From Maribacter caenipelagi (lineage in GTDB: Bacteria > Bacteroidota > Bacteroidia > Flavobacteriales > Flavobacteriaceae): DNA of 64,000 bases. The first letter of the stretch is position 1, and every line of letters starts with the position of its first letter. Location: the NCBI RefSeq assembly GCF_004364175.1, contig NZ_SNZW01000016.1, forward strand, positions 92,693-156,692. Direction: 5' to 3'. Under the pieces are notes generated by a model that was not told where the DNA came from, made no database searches, and worked only from the letters and a program-made list of their open reading frames with translations. Both the position numbers and the translations under genes were made by a program. This document shows, in pieces, positions 38,825-48,300 of the stretch.

Positions 38825-41734
38825 ATGCGCTATATTTTTATTCTTATTTGTGGTTTGTTTTGCTGTTCAAGTTTACCGGCTCAAAATCCCCTTGTAACTA
38901 AAGACAGTACTGCTCAACAACGATGGGTAGATACTAAGTATAATGAAATGAGCTTAGATCAAAAACTGGGTCAGCTTTTTATGGTTAGTGTTGCTTCGAA
39001 TCAAAGTAAACAAGCTACCGATCAAATTAAAAATTTAATACTTCAAGAGCATTTGGGTGGCGTTATTTTTTCTAAAGGCGGGCCTGTTCGACAAGCGAAA
39101 CTTACAAATGATTATCAAGCTGCTTCAAAAATTCCATTATTAATTGGAATGGATGCCGAGTGGGGACTTTCCATGAGATTAGATTCTACCTATGCATTCC
39201 CTTGGAATATGACTTTGGGTGCTATTCAAGATAATTCTATAGTAGAAAAGGTAGGATACCAAATTGGAAAGCATGCTAAACGTTTAGGTGTACAAATAAA
39301 CTTTGCTCCAGATTTAGATATCAATACGAATCCGAATAACCCGATTATTGGAAATCGTTCTTTTGGTGAGAGTAGGAAAAATGTAGTTGATAAAGGAATA
39401 GCTTTTGCTCGAGGGATGGAAAGTGCTGGGGTTTTGGCAAATGGTAAGCATTTTCCAGGTCATGGCGATACAGAAGTTGATTCTCATCATAATTTACCGG
39501 TAATTCCATTCTCAAGAAAAAGACTGGATAGCTTAGAACTGTATCCGTTTAAGAAATTAATCAATTCAGGTTTAAGTAGTATAATGGTAGCTCATTTAGA
39601 GGTGCCTGCACTTGAAATGAAAAAAGGAATGCCTTCTTCTTTGTCGGAGCAAATAATATCCGGAATTTTAAAGGAAGAATTAGGCTATGAGGGATTAATT
39701 TTTACCGACGCCCTAAATATGAAAGGGGTTTCTACAAAAGGTAAAGATGGTAGCGTTGAATTAGATGCATTTATGGCAGGTAACGATATGTTATTAATGC
39801 CAGAGAATATTGTAAGTGCAAAAGAAAAATTGACAAAAGCCTACGAAAAGGGCAAGTTATCTGAAGAGCGTTTAGCCTATTCTGTCAAAAAAATATTACA
39901 AGCAAAGTTTAAGGCTGGTTTAGATAAATATAAGCCTGTACAAATAGAAAATTTATATGAAGATTTAAATAGCCTAGAAGATGATATTGTTTATGAGCAA
40001 GCTATAGAGAACGCTATTACGGTTGTAAAGAATAAATTAGATTTACTTGCGGTTAAGAATCTTGATAATAAGAAGATCGCTTATGTAAAAATGGGTGATT
40101 CTGATAACGAGGCTTTCATAAAAGGGTTGAAGAATTATGCTGACATTACGGTGGTTGAAGCTAATGATATAAATACCTTGAAAGCTAAACTTAAAGATTT
40201 CAATTTAATTATTGTAGGACATCATAAGAGTAATGAAAGTCCGTGGAAATCATATAAATTTTCAACTAAAGAATTGAATTGGTTGCAAGAAATAGGTAGT
40301 GAACGAACGGCTAATCTAATTCTTTGTGTTTTTGCGAAACCGTATGCGCTATCGGATATCAAATCATTTGATATGATTGATGCTGTGGTAATGTCTTATC
40401 AAAATAGCGAGATTGCGCAAGAGAAAACAGCAGAAATTGTATTTGGGGCTGTTGGTGCAACAGGCAAATTACCTGTAACGGCGCATGAAGAGTTTCCTGT
40501 CCATACAGGCGTACAAATTAAACCGCTAAGTAGATTAGGTTATAGCATACCAGAACGTGTTGGTATGAGTTCTAAGGGACTAAGAGTAATAGATGAGTTA
40601 ATGAGTCATGGGTTAGATAGTTTAATGTTTCCTGGAGCTCAAGTTTTAGTCGCTCGAAAGGGAAAAGTAATCTATCAGAAAAGTTTTGGGAAACCAACAT
40701 ACGATAGCAATGAAAAAATAACCAATGATTATATATATGATTTGGCTTCTTTGACAAAAATATTATCCACATTACCGATGGTAATGAAAATGGAGGAAGA
40801 GGGTAGAATAGGTTTGAACAATACTTTTGAAGAGTTGGTGCCGAATTACTCTAACACCGAAATTAAAAATGTAACAGTTTTAAAGGCACTTTCGCATTAT
40901 GGTCGTTTGCCAGCGTGGATTCCTTTTTATATCAATACATTAGATGAAAATAAAAAGCCTTCAGGTGAGTTTTATAGAAACTCGCCATTACCAGGTTTTT
41001 CAACAAAAGTGTATGATAATTTATACTTAGCCGATGCATACAAGGATTCTATTTACAATAGAATCGGTAGACAAGATTTAAAGTCTAATAGATATCGTTA
41101 CAGCGACGTACCCTATTATGTAATGAAAAAGGTTGTTGAAGAAAGTTATGGTCAAAGGTTAGACGGATTAACAAATAATTTTCTTTATAATAGAATAGGC
41201 GCAAACCATACTTCATATAATCCTTTAGAGAAATTTGACAAGAATAGGATTGTACCTTCTGAGGAAGATAATTATTACAGATACGGTACTGTACAGGGTT
41301 ATGTTCATGATATGGGTGCTGCAATGCAAGCTGGGGTTGGCGGCCATGCCGGACTTTTTAGTAACTCTAACGACATAGCCAAGATTATGCAGATGTATCT
41401 ACAAGATGGCTATTATGGCGGTACTAAGTTTTTCGATTCTAGAACCGTTAAAAAATTCAATACCTGTTATTTTTGTGATAACAATGTGCGTAGGGGAGTA
41501 GGATTTGATAAACCACAACTACAACACAGTGGACCAACCTGTGGTTGTGTTTCAAGAAAAAGTTTTGGACATAGTGGTTTTACAGGAACTTATACTTGGG
41601 CAGATCCAGAGGAAGAAATTGTCTACGTATTTTTATCTAACAGAACATATCCATCTGCATCTAATACACTTTTAGTTAAATCTGGGTTAAGAACCAGAAT
41701 TCAACAGGCTATTTACGATTCAATTCTGAATTAA
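38825..41734 (+). CDS. Glycoside hydrolase family 3 (NagZ-like) fused to a serine beta-lactamase-like domain
   Basis: This 969-residue exported protein has a signal peptide (MRYIFILICGLFCCSSLPAQ). The GH3 N-terminal domain, about residues 30-370, has the NagZ-type motif KHFPGHGDTEVDSHHNLPVI near 208 and a nucleophile Asp in IFTDALNMKGV near 296, suggesting beta-N-acetylhexosaminidase action on peptidoglycan fragments. A GH3 C-terminal-like domain lies about 390-580. The class C beta-lactamase/esterase-like domain, about 590-965, shows SLTK (Ser-x-x-Lys), YSD and HSGFTG motifs. This fusion is known in Bacteroidota. The role in wall recycling is inferred; the second domain may be an esterase or D-amino-acid peptidase rather than a true beta-lactamase. 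bshA follows after 19 nt. Confidence 0.93.
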   Translation: MRYIFILICGLFCCSSLPAQNPLVTKDSTAQQRWVDTKYNEMSLDQKLGQLFMVSVASNQSKQATDQIKNLILQEHLGGVIFSKGGPVRQAKLTNDYQAASKIPLLIGMDAEWGLSMRLDSTYAFPWNMTLGAIQDNSIVEKVGYQIGKHAKRLGVQINFAPDLDINTNPNNPIIGNRSFGESRKNVVDKGIAFARGMESAGVLANGKHFPGHGDTEVDSHHNLPVIPFSRKRLDSLELYPFKKLINSGLSSIMVAHLEVPALEMKKGMPSSLSEQIISGILKEELGYEGLIFTDALNMKGVSTKGKDGSVELDAFMAGNDMLLMPENIVSAKEKLTKAYEKGKLSEERLAYSVKKILQAKFKAGLDKYKPVQIENLYEDLNSLEDDIVYEQAIENAITVVKNKLDLLAVKNLDNKKIAYVKMGDSDNEAFIKGLKNYADITVVEANDINTLKAKLKDFNLIIVGHHKSNESPWKSYKFSTKELNWLQEIGSERTANLILCVFAKPYALSDIKSFDMIDAVVMSYQNSEIAQEKTAEIVFGAVGATGKLPVTAHEEFPVHTGVQIKPLSRLGYSIPERVGMSSKGLRVIDELMSHGLDSLMFPGAQVLVARKGKVIYQKSFGKPTYDSNEKITNDYIYDLASLTKILSTLPMVMKMEEEGRIGLNNTFEELVPNYSNTEIKNVTVLKALSHYGRLPAWIPFYINTLDENKKPSGEFYRNSPLPGFSTKVYDNLYLADAYKDSIYNRIGRQDLKSNRYRYSDVPYYVMKKVVEESYGQRLDGLTNNFLYNRIGANHTSYNPLEKFDKNRIVPSEEDNYYRYGTVQGYVHDMGAAMQAGVGGHAGLFSNSNDIAKIMQMYLQDGYYGGTKFFDSRTVKKFNTCYFCDNNVRRGVGFDKPQLQHSGPTCGCVSRKSFGHSGFTGTYTWADPEEEIVYVFLSNRTYPSASNTLLVKSGLRTRIQQAIYDSILN

Positions 41735-41753
41735 AAAAGGTAGTTTTGTTGTA

Positions 41754-42893
41754 ATGAAAATAGCAATAGTATGTTACCCTACCTTTGGTGGTAGTGGTGT
41801 TGTCGCAACAGAATTAGGAATTGCATTGGCTAACAGAGGTCATGAAATTCATTTTATTACCTATAAGCAGCCTGTTCGTTTAGAGCTGTTAAGTAATAAA
41901 ATATTCTTTCATGAAGTTCATGTGCCAGAATATCCTCTGTTTCATTATCAGCCTTATGAACTTGCATTATCTAGTAAGTTAGTAGATACAATTAAGCTTC
42001 ATAAAATAGATCTTTTACATGTACATTATGCCATACCACATGCATACGCAGGGTATATGGCTAAGAAAATGCTAGAAGAAGAGGGTATTTACGTACCTAT
42101 GATCACTACATTACATGGTACTGATATCACTTTAGTTGGTAAACACCCTTTTTATAAGCCAGCTGTTACTTTTAGTATCAACCAATCTGATGTGGTTACT
42201 TCGGTTTCTGAAAGTTTAAAACAAGGTACTTTGGATACTTTTGACATTAAAGGCGAAATTGAAGTTATACCTAATTTTATCGATGCTAAAAAATATAGCA
42301 CATCTTTTACCGATTGCCAAAGGTCGAACATGGCAACAGAAGAAGAACGTATAGTTACTCATATCAGTAATTTTAGAAAGGTAAAACGCATACCTGATGT
42401 TATAAAGATTTTCAGTAAAATACAATTAGAGATTCCTTCAAAACTTATTATGGTCGGTGAAGGACCAGAAAAAGAAGGAGCAGAGCGTTTGTGCGAAGAG
42501 TTGGGTATAGCAGATAAGGTAATATTTTTAGGCAATAGTAATGAGATTGATAAGATTTTATGCTTCTCAGATTTATTCCTTTTACCTTCACAATCAGAAA
42601 GTTTCGGACTAGCAGCTCTTGAGGCTATGATAAACAAGGTTCCTGTTATTTCTAGTAATGCTGGTGGTATACCAGAAGTAAATACAGAAGGTGTTAGCGG
42701 ATTTTTAAGTGATGTTGGTGATATTAATGATATGGCTGCAAAAGCAATTACTATTTTAAAGAATGATAGTGTTTTAGAAAGATTTAAACTTAATGCCTTA
42801 AAAGAAGCGCAACGTTTTGATATTCAAAAAGTGGTTCCGCTTTATGAAGAAGTGTATGAAAGGGCATATAAAGGAAGATTTAAAAATGTTTAA
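41754..42893 (+). CDS. bshA: N-acetyl-alpha-D-glucosaminyl L-malate synthase BshA
   Basis: This 379-residue GT4 (GT-B fold) glycosyltransferase makes GlcNAc-malate from UDP-GlcNAc and L-malate, the first step of bacillithiol synthesis. Diagnostic parts are the N-terminal IAIVCYPTFGGSGVVATELG, HVHYAIPHAYAGYMAK, TTLHGTDITLVG, SVSESLKQ, VPNFID-like VIPNFIDAKKY and the donor site LLPSQSESFGLAALEAM. Length matches BshA. It follows the GH3 fusion by 19 nt and overlaps the next gene by 8 nt, so the three are co-transcribed. bshB and bshC are not in the window. Confidence 0.96.
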   Translation: MKIAIVCYPTFGGSGVVATELGIALANRGHEIHFITYKQPVRLELLSNKIFFHEVHVPEYPLFHYQPYELALSSKLVDTIKLHKIDLLHVHYAIPHAYAGYMAKKMLEEEGIYVPMITTLHGTDITLVGKHPFYKPAVTFSINQSDVVTSVSESLKQGTLDTFDIKGEIEVIPNFIDAKKYSTSFTDCQRSNMATEEERIVTHISNFRKVKRIPDVIKIFSKIQLEIPSKLIMVGEGPEKEGAERLCEELGIADKVIFLGNSNEIDKILCFSDLFLLPSQSESFGLAALEAMINKVPVISSNAGGIPEVNTEGVSGFLSDVGDINDMAAKAITILKNDSVLERFKLNALKEAQRFDIQKVVPLYEEVYERAYKGRFKNV

Positions 42894-43332
42894 ATATTCA
42901 ATTTGTTTTTTTCTGTTAGTTATAATTCAATTAAATTCTTGCAAGGGTACTGCTCAAAATAACGTGCAAGAATCTAATGATATGGGTATGGAACTTATCT
43001 TAAATGAAAATTACAGCGGCTTTGAACAAGAAGAATATCTTTTAATTAAAAATCAAAAAGAATTGAACGCGTTTTACGGTAAAATAAACCGAACTAGAAA
43101 ACCAGGATTGACTCCACCTTTAATAGATTTTACTACCGAAATGATTCTTATTTGGTGTGGTGATAGTGCTGCATCAAATTATGTTAATCTAAAATTGAGC
43201 GAAGATGATGAGTTTTTAAAGATACACAAGCTTAAGTCTAAGACTTCTAAAGAAGAAAGTAAGCTAGTGGTTAGTCCTTTTAGTATGTATAAACTTCCTT
43301 TAAGTACTAAAAGTTTAAAAATTGAAAAGTAA
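42886..43332 (+). CDS. Small lipoprotein, PrcB-C-like domain
   Basis: This 148-residue lipoprotein starts at the ATG at 42886, inside the last codons of bshA (8-nt overlap). That start gives the signal MFKYSICFFLLVIIQLNSC, while the longer frame back to 42817 is only bshA in another frame. The mature part (EEYLLIKNQKELNAFYGKIN, LIDFTTEMILIWCGDSA, VVSPFSMYKLPLSTKSLKIE) resembles the PrcB C-terminal domain seen in some protease-complex subunits. The match is by eye and modest. Function is unknown; the position ties it to bshA translation. Confidence 0.7.
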   Translation: MFKYSICFFLLVIIQLNSCKGTAQNNVQESNDMGMELILNENYSGFEQEEYLLIKNQKELNAFYGKINRTRKPGLTPPLIDFTTEMILIWCGDSAASNYVNLKLSEDDEFLKIHKLKSKTSKEESKLVVSPFSMYKLPLSTKSLKIEK

Positions 43333-43394
43333 TTAGTCGATAAATATTCTACATTCAACTATCAAACGATTTTAATTGCTGTACATAGTAATTT

Positions 43395-43426
43395 TTTGAC
43401 AACTACCTAACTTACAATTAATTTTA
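43395..43426 (+). promoter_or_regulatory. Near-consensus promoter of the OmpA-family gene
   Basis: TTTG at 43395-43398 and TAATTTTA at 43419-43426 are 20 nt apart, which fits the Bacteroidota housekeeping pattern TTTG-N19-21-TAnnTTTG with one mismatch. The start codon is 25 nt downstream. Confidence 0.7.
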
Positions 43427-43451
43427 CATTTTATAACCCAAATTATTTATT

Positions 43452-44633
43452 ATGAAAACTACTAAAATTTTTAGTTTTTTATTTTTATTTATGTTCTCAT
43501 CTGTCACCTTTGCCCAAGATGAACTTCAAATTACGGCAAAAGATAGTATAGTGCAAAGCTCATGGATTTTCGGTGTTGGTTTAAATGCTGTAGATGATTC
43601 AGGTAATGTTTTTGATGGTATTTTTAATGTAGGTCAAGAATGGAATATTGTTCCTTTTCCATCGCGAGTAAGTATTGGTAGATATTTCAAAAGTGGATTA
43701 GGTATAGAAGCTATTGGAACCTATAACCAGTACAAAGAGGGTAATGTTATAGATGCTGAAGTTATTACGGAGAACATTAGTTATTTTGGTTTCGACGGTA
43801 GAGTAACTTATGATATTAATAAGATTATCGGTGAAACAGGTTGGTTTGATCCTTATGTAGGTATTGGTGCTGGGTATACAGATGCAAATAATAAAGGTAG
43901 AGGTACTTATAATGCTGTTGTAGGTTTCAGAACATGGTTTTCTGACAGATGGGGGTTAGATTTTAATTCAACTGGTAAATGGGCTATGAGTCAAGATCAG
44001 GGTGCAACCAATCATATTCAGCACGCCGCAGGAGTTGTTTATCAATTTGGAATTGAAAAAGGGCTTTCTAAGCGCGGTGAAGAAAAACTTGAACTATTAG
44101 CAGCTATAGAAAAAGAGAAACAACGCCAAACAGATTCTATCAATGAAGTTAATCGTATAAAAGACGAAGCGTTATTGGCTGAAAGACTGAAAAAGCAACA
44201 AGAAGAAGATGCTTTGGCTGCAGCTGAGAAGGCAAAAATAGATGCAATAAATAAGCGTAAGACGGAAATTAAGTCAAGAATTGAAAATTTAGGAAATGTA
44301 TATTTCGGATTGAATTCTTCGGTTGTTAATTCTTCATCTAAAAAAGTGTTGGATTCTCTAGCACAAGTTTTAGAGGAGATTCCGACATTAACCTTGAAGA
44401 TAACTTCTCACACCGATTCTCGTGGTACCTCTAAGTATAATGACTGGCTATCGCAACGAAGAGTTGATAAAACAAAAGACTATTTATTGTCTAAAGGGGT
44501 TTCTGCGGATATGCTGACAACAGAAGCTTACGGTGAAACTATGTTACTGAACGAATGTGATGACGATACCTATTGTCCTGAAGAAAAACATGCCGTTAAT
44601 AGGCGTTCTGAGTTTGTGATTATGGAATTCTAA
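43452..44633 (+). CDS. OmpA family outer-membrane protein
   Basis: This 393-residue protein has a signal peptide (about 1-21, cut before QDELQ) and an N-terminal porin-like beta-barrel, about 25-200 (WIFGVGLNAVDDSGNVFDG, YFGFDGRVTYDINKI, YVGIGAGYTDANNKG). A charged helical, probably coiled-coil linker follows, about 205-275, rich in Glu, Lys and Ala. The C-terminal OmpA domain, about 280-393, carries the peptidoglycan-binding pattern ITSHTDSRGTSKYNDWLSQRR and NRRSEFVIM. It links the outer membrane to the cell wall and is probably abundant, given its strong promoter and its own terminator. It is a single-gene unit. Confidence 0.95.
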   Translation: MKTTKIFSFLFLFMFSSVTFAQDELQITAKDSIVQSSWIFGVGLNAVDDSGNVFDGIFNVGQEWNIVPFPSRVSIGRYFKSGLGIEAIGTYNQYKEGNVIDAEVITENISYFGFDGRVTYDINKIIGETGWFDPYVGIGAGYTDANNKGRGTYNAVVGFRTWFSDRWGLDFNSTGKWAMSQDQGATNHIQHAAGVVYQFGIEKGLSKRGEEKLELLAAIEKEKQRQTDSINEVNRIKDEALLAERLKKQQEEDALAAAEKAKIDAINKRKTEIKSRIENLGNVYFGLNSSVVNSSSKKVLDSLAQVLEEIPTLTLKITSHTDSRGTSKYNDWLSQRRVDKTKDYLLSKGVSADMLTTEAYGETMLLNECDDDTYCPEEKHAVNRRSEFVIMEF

Positions 44634-44652
44634 TAAAAAGTACATCATTTAT

Positions 44653-44686
44653 AAAGCCCCTTTAGTAAGTACTAAAGGGCTTTTTT
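44653..44686 (+). terminator. Terminator after the OmpA-family gene
   Basis: A stem of about 12 bp (AGCCCCTTTAGT against ACTAAAGGGCT, one bulged C) is followed by TTTTTTAT. It lies 20 nt after the stop. Because the next gene converges, it may also act on the minus strand. Confidence 0.85.
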
Positions 44687-44720
44687 ATATCCAATAGAAA
44701 GATTTAATTATTAAGATGCG

Positions 44721-45398
44721 TTAACCTACAGAAAACGTAAATACCTCAGAGGTAGATTCATTACCGATACTATCTTTAGTAATAATTTTCCAATAATAGA
44801 TTTTGCCTGCTTCTACAGGAATGTCATTAACTCTAGTTTCTGTGATATTTGTTCCATAAAGCTGTGGGTCCTTTGCTTCACCAAAATACAGGTCGTAAGA
44901 AATAATATCATCATCAGGGTCTTCTGATTTCCAAATTAGGTTTACCGTTGTACTTGTTTGAGAAATTGAAGCTCCAGATACAGGAGAAATAGCTGTTGCG
45001 GGGTATGGAATAGTGGATTCTAAGCCTGGTCCTTCATTATAGAAATTCCAAATTTCACTGCTGCTATTTATTTTTCCAGTTACATACCACGAATAAGCTA
45101 CACCTCGGTCTAGTATTATAGCAACATTGGTATCATTACTTTCTATTAAATCTGTTTGAGAGCTTAAGAGATTTGTTAAATGGACAATGTAAGGACTATT
45201 ATTATTTTCATCTGACCATTCAAAGATGAGCTCGCTTTGTGTAGCGGAAACAATGATACCTTCTGTACATTCTGAGTCATCTTCAGGGAAGACAAGCGCG
45301 ATATTTATTTGATCTTTGGCGTATTCCAAAACATCTGAATCTACACCGCATGATTGTATCATTAACAATAGGAAAACTAAAAATCCGCTTTTTTTCAC
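44721..45398 (-). CDS. Lipoprotein with fibronectin-III-like fold
   Basis: This 225-residue lipoprotein has the signal MKKSGFLVFLLLMIQSC. The mature part holds two Ig/FN3-like beta-sandwich units: LIFEWSDENNNSPYIVHLTN with AYSWYVTG, and NLIWKSEDPDDDIISYDLYF with IYYWKIITKDSIGNESTS. It starts with GTG whose bases overlap the upstream TGA stop (GTGA), so translation is coupled to the secreted sugar dehydrogenase gene. It may hold that enzyme or its ligand at the surface (inference). No catalytic motif is present. Confidence 0.8.
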   Translation of the reverse strand: MKKSGFLVFLLLMIQSCGVDSDVLEYAKDQINIALVFPEDDSECTEGIIVSATQSELIFEWSDENNNSPYIVHLTNLLSSQTDLIESNDTNVAIILDRGVAYSWYVTGKINSSSEIWNFYNEGPGLESTIPYPATAISPVSGASISQTSTTVNLIWKSEDPDDDIISYDLYFGEAKDPQLYGTNITETRVNDIPVEAGKIYYWKIITKDSIGNESTSEVFTFSVG

Positions 45399-48300
45399 TG
45401 TTTTAAAAGTTTGAAGGATTTATTGAAGTTATCATTCTTCAACCTTAAAAAATAAATACCTGAGCTTAATAAACTAGTATTAATTTCAATGATTGGTTGT
45501 TCAACTTGATAGTTGTTAGAATATACTAAAATCCCTGATTCTGTAAAAATAGCTATTTCCACCTGATTCATTGTAAGAGATTTCAAATCTATTGACAGAC
45601 TATTACCTACCGGATTAGGATAAATTATTGGAGTTTTTCCTAGATATATCGTTTCCTCGAATTTACCTTGACAAAGTTGATTTGTACTAATACTAATAGT
45701 ATTAGTTTCATCTAGTAAAGGCACATTTATTTGAGATTTTTTTGTTTTAAAACTTTTACCATTTACTTGAACGGTATATTCCTCTGCACCGTTCATTTTT
45801 ATATTGGCACTATTGGTCAATGCATCAAAATCTAAAAGAACATTTAATGGCAAAGGCTCGGTAATAACAATCTTAGAACAATTTTGATAATTTGTTGATG
45901 TGCTAGAAGACATACATAAATTATATTCCCCTTTTGCTAAGTCGGCAATAGTTAGGGTTTCAGTGAAGGCAATAGTTCTATTTTCACCTTCGCCAGTAAT
46001 TGTAGCATGAAATTCTTCATCGTTTAAAGATTCAATGAATATAAATCCGTTATCGGAACTAATACATGAAGTACCAGTTGAAGTTATTTTAAATTGATTT
46101 GCAGGATATGATGTAACCTTACATCCTTTTTCATCCACTATTTCACCATCAGGAGTATTCGGGCAATTATCGTCTACATTTAATATACCGTCGCCATCAT
46201 CATCTCCAATATTATTTAATTGTGCGCTAGAACAGCCGTTGGTATCGGAAGTTTCTCCAGCAGCGGTATTCGGACATAAATCGTTGGTGTTGTTTACTCC
46301 GTCTCCATCATCATCTCCATCATTGTTAGTACCTGATATTGTCAATATAAAGTCTGTAGTGCAACCTTCTGACGTTGTAAAAGTATATGTCCCAGATTGG
46401 GAAGAATTTAGGTTCTCTATGAGATAATCATTATTTACCACAGAACCTCCTGGCAAGGAGATGGTAAAAGAAATGTCATTAGGTAAAATACTTAAGGTTA
46501 TAGCATCTCCTTCCTCTAATGTTAAGTTGTTGCTTCCACTGTCCCAAGTGCCATTAATCAAATATTCGGGTATTACGCTTTCGTCAGTGCAAAAAATTTC
46601 TCCCCATATTGCAATATTATTAGCATTGATATTTCCTGCAGTACTAAAATTACCACCAACCAGAAGTTCGGTATCATTCTTAATAAACTGCATAGTATTA
46701 ACTCTAATATCCACCCCTACATTAGTAGCTGTACCTAAAGCCTGCCAACCATTTTGCGTACTCCAACGAGCAATATTGTTCACTACTTTATCGATTGTGC
46801 CATTATCACTGGCGGTATCAAATGTGCCACCAACGTATAAATATGAGCCACTACTTGTAATGGTATTTACATTTCCGCTTACCCCAGTACCTAAAGCTTC
46901 CCAAGTGTTATTGTTTTTATGGTATCGGGCTATTCTATTTACAGTTTTATCTCCGGCAATCGCAAAATTACCTCCAACATATAAATAATCACCCGCAGAA
47001 TCCATGGCTTGTACAAATCCACTTGTACCAGAACCAAGAGCAAACCAATTAGAGCCGTTCCATAAGGCAATTCTAGTTGCCGATATTCCACCGGCAGTAT
47101 CAAAATTTCCGCCAATATAAACCCTGTTATTATTGTCTATATGTATAGAACGTACCTCATTATTTGTTCCTGAAATATTTGTTGAAGCGTCTGTAAGTAA
47201 GCTCCAAGTTTCGTTTTCCCATTTAGCAATATTATTGGCATTCAAGCCGCCGGCAGTTGTAAATACACCTCCTATGAATAAAGTTCCGATTTCATTAAAA
47301 GCTATGGTTGAAATTGGACCGTTTGTACCAGAGCTCAAGGCTGACCAAGAAGTACCGTTCCACTTCGCGATATTATTAGCTTCAATACCACTTACTTTGG
47401 TAAAATCACCGGCAATGTAAAGTGTTCCGTCGGGGGATAAAGCTATTGCTAGAACAGAACCTTCTATATCACTACCAAGTGATGCCCACACTTCAGTATT
47501 GCTTAGAGTAGCTAGGTCGGATGTACTAATACCGCCGGCAGAATTAAAGGATCCAGCAATGTAACTTTTGCCATTGGTAGATGATGTAATAGATTGTACA
47601 ATACCATCTGTACCTGAAGATAGTGATTTCCATTCCCCAATACCGTTTACGGGAGTGGTTACCGGACCGGTTATGGTTTCCGTTAGTTTAAATAATTTGG
47701 CATTTGTTCCATAATCAGAAAAATATAATTCTCCAGCTTCATCTTCACCAAAAGTTGAAATGAATTCTCCGTTGGTTTTAAAGAGTAATTCGTTAGATGT
47801 TACACCGTTGGATGCATTATATTCTAGCGCCCACACACGGCCAGAAACATAATCCCCATATACATATTTATTCTTTATGCTATTGCTTGTTAACGATCCT
47901 CTATAGGTGTAGCCCCCTGTAATTGAAAGATCAGATGCACTATGGTCATAAAAGAATATTGGTTTAATATCGGGTGAAGTAGAAAGCGATGTTTCTCTAC
48001 CATAACTTGGTTCTGTATTTGCTTCAAATCTGTTCCATCCAAAATTACCGCCTTTAACTATAAGATTAATTTCTTCATAAGAATTTTGACCTACATCTGA
48101 CCCCCAAAGATTACCAGTGGGGTCAAAAGAAAATTTCCAGGTATTTCTGATACCCCAGGCATAAAGTTCATCTAAACCTGATTGACCAACCCCTGGATTA
48201 TCTGAAGGAATCTCATAATTGCCATTCGGTAATTCGGGGTTTGTTTCTATTGGATTACTGCCATCTACATCTACATCTAATCGAAGTATACTGCCAAATA

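Noticed and set aside
42817..42885. Longer N-terminus for the small lipoprotein
   Set aside because: The upstream part overlaps bshA and precedes a clean lipoprotein signal that begins at 42886.
46461..46988. 175-codon plus-strand frame antisense to the dehydrogenase gene
   Set aside because: It mirrors the repeat propeller on the other strand; composition and lack of motifs mark it as a shadow.
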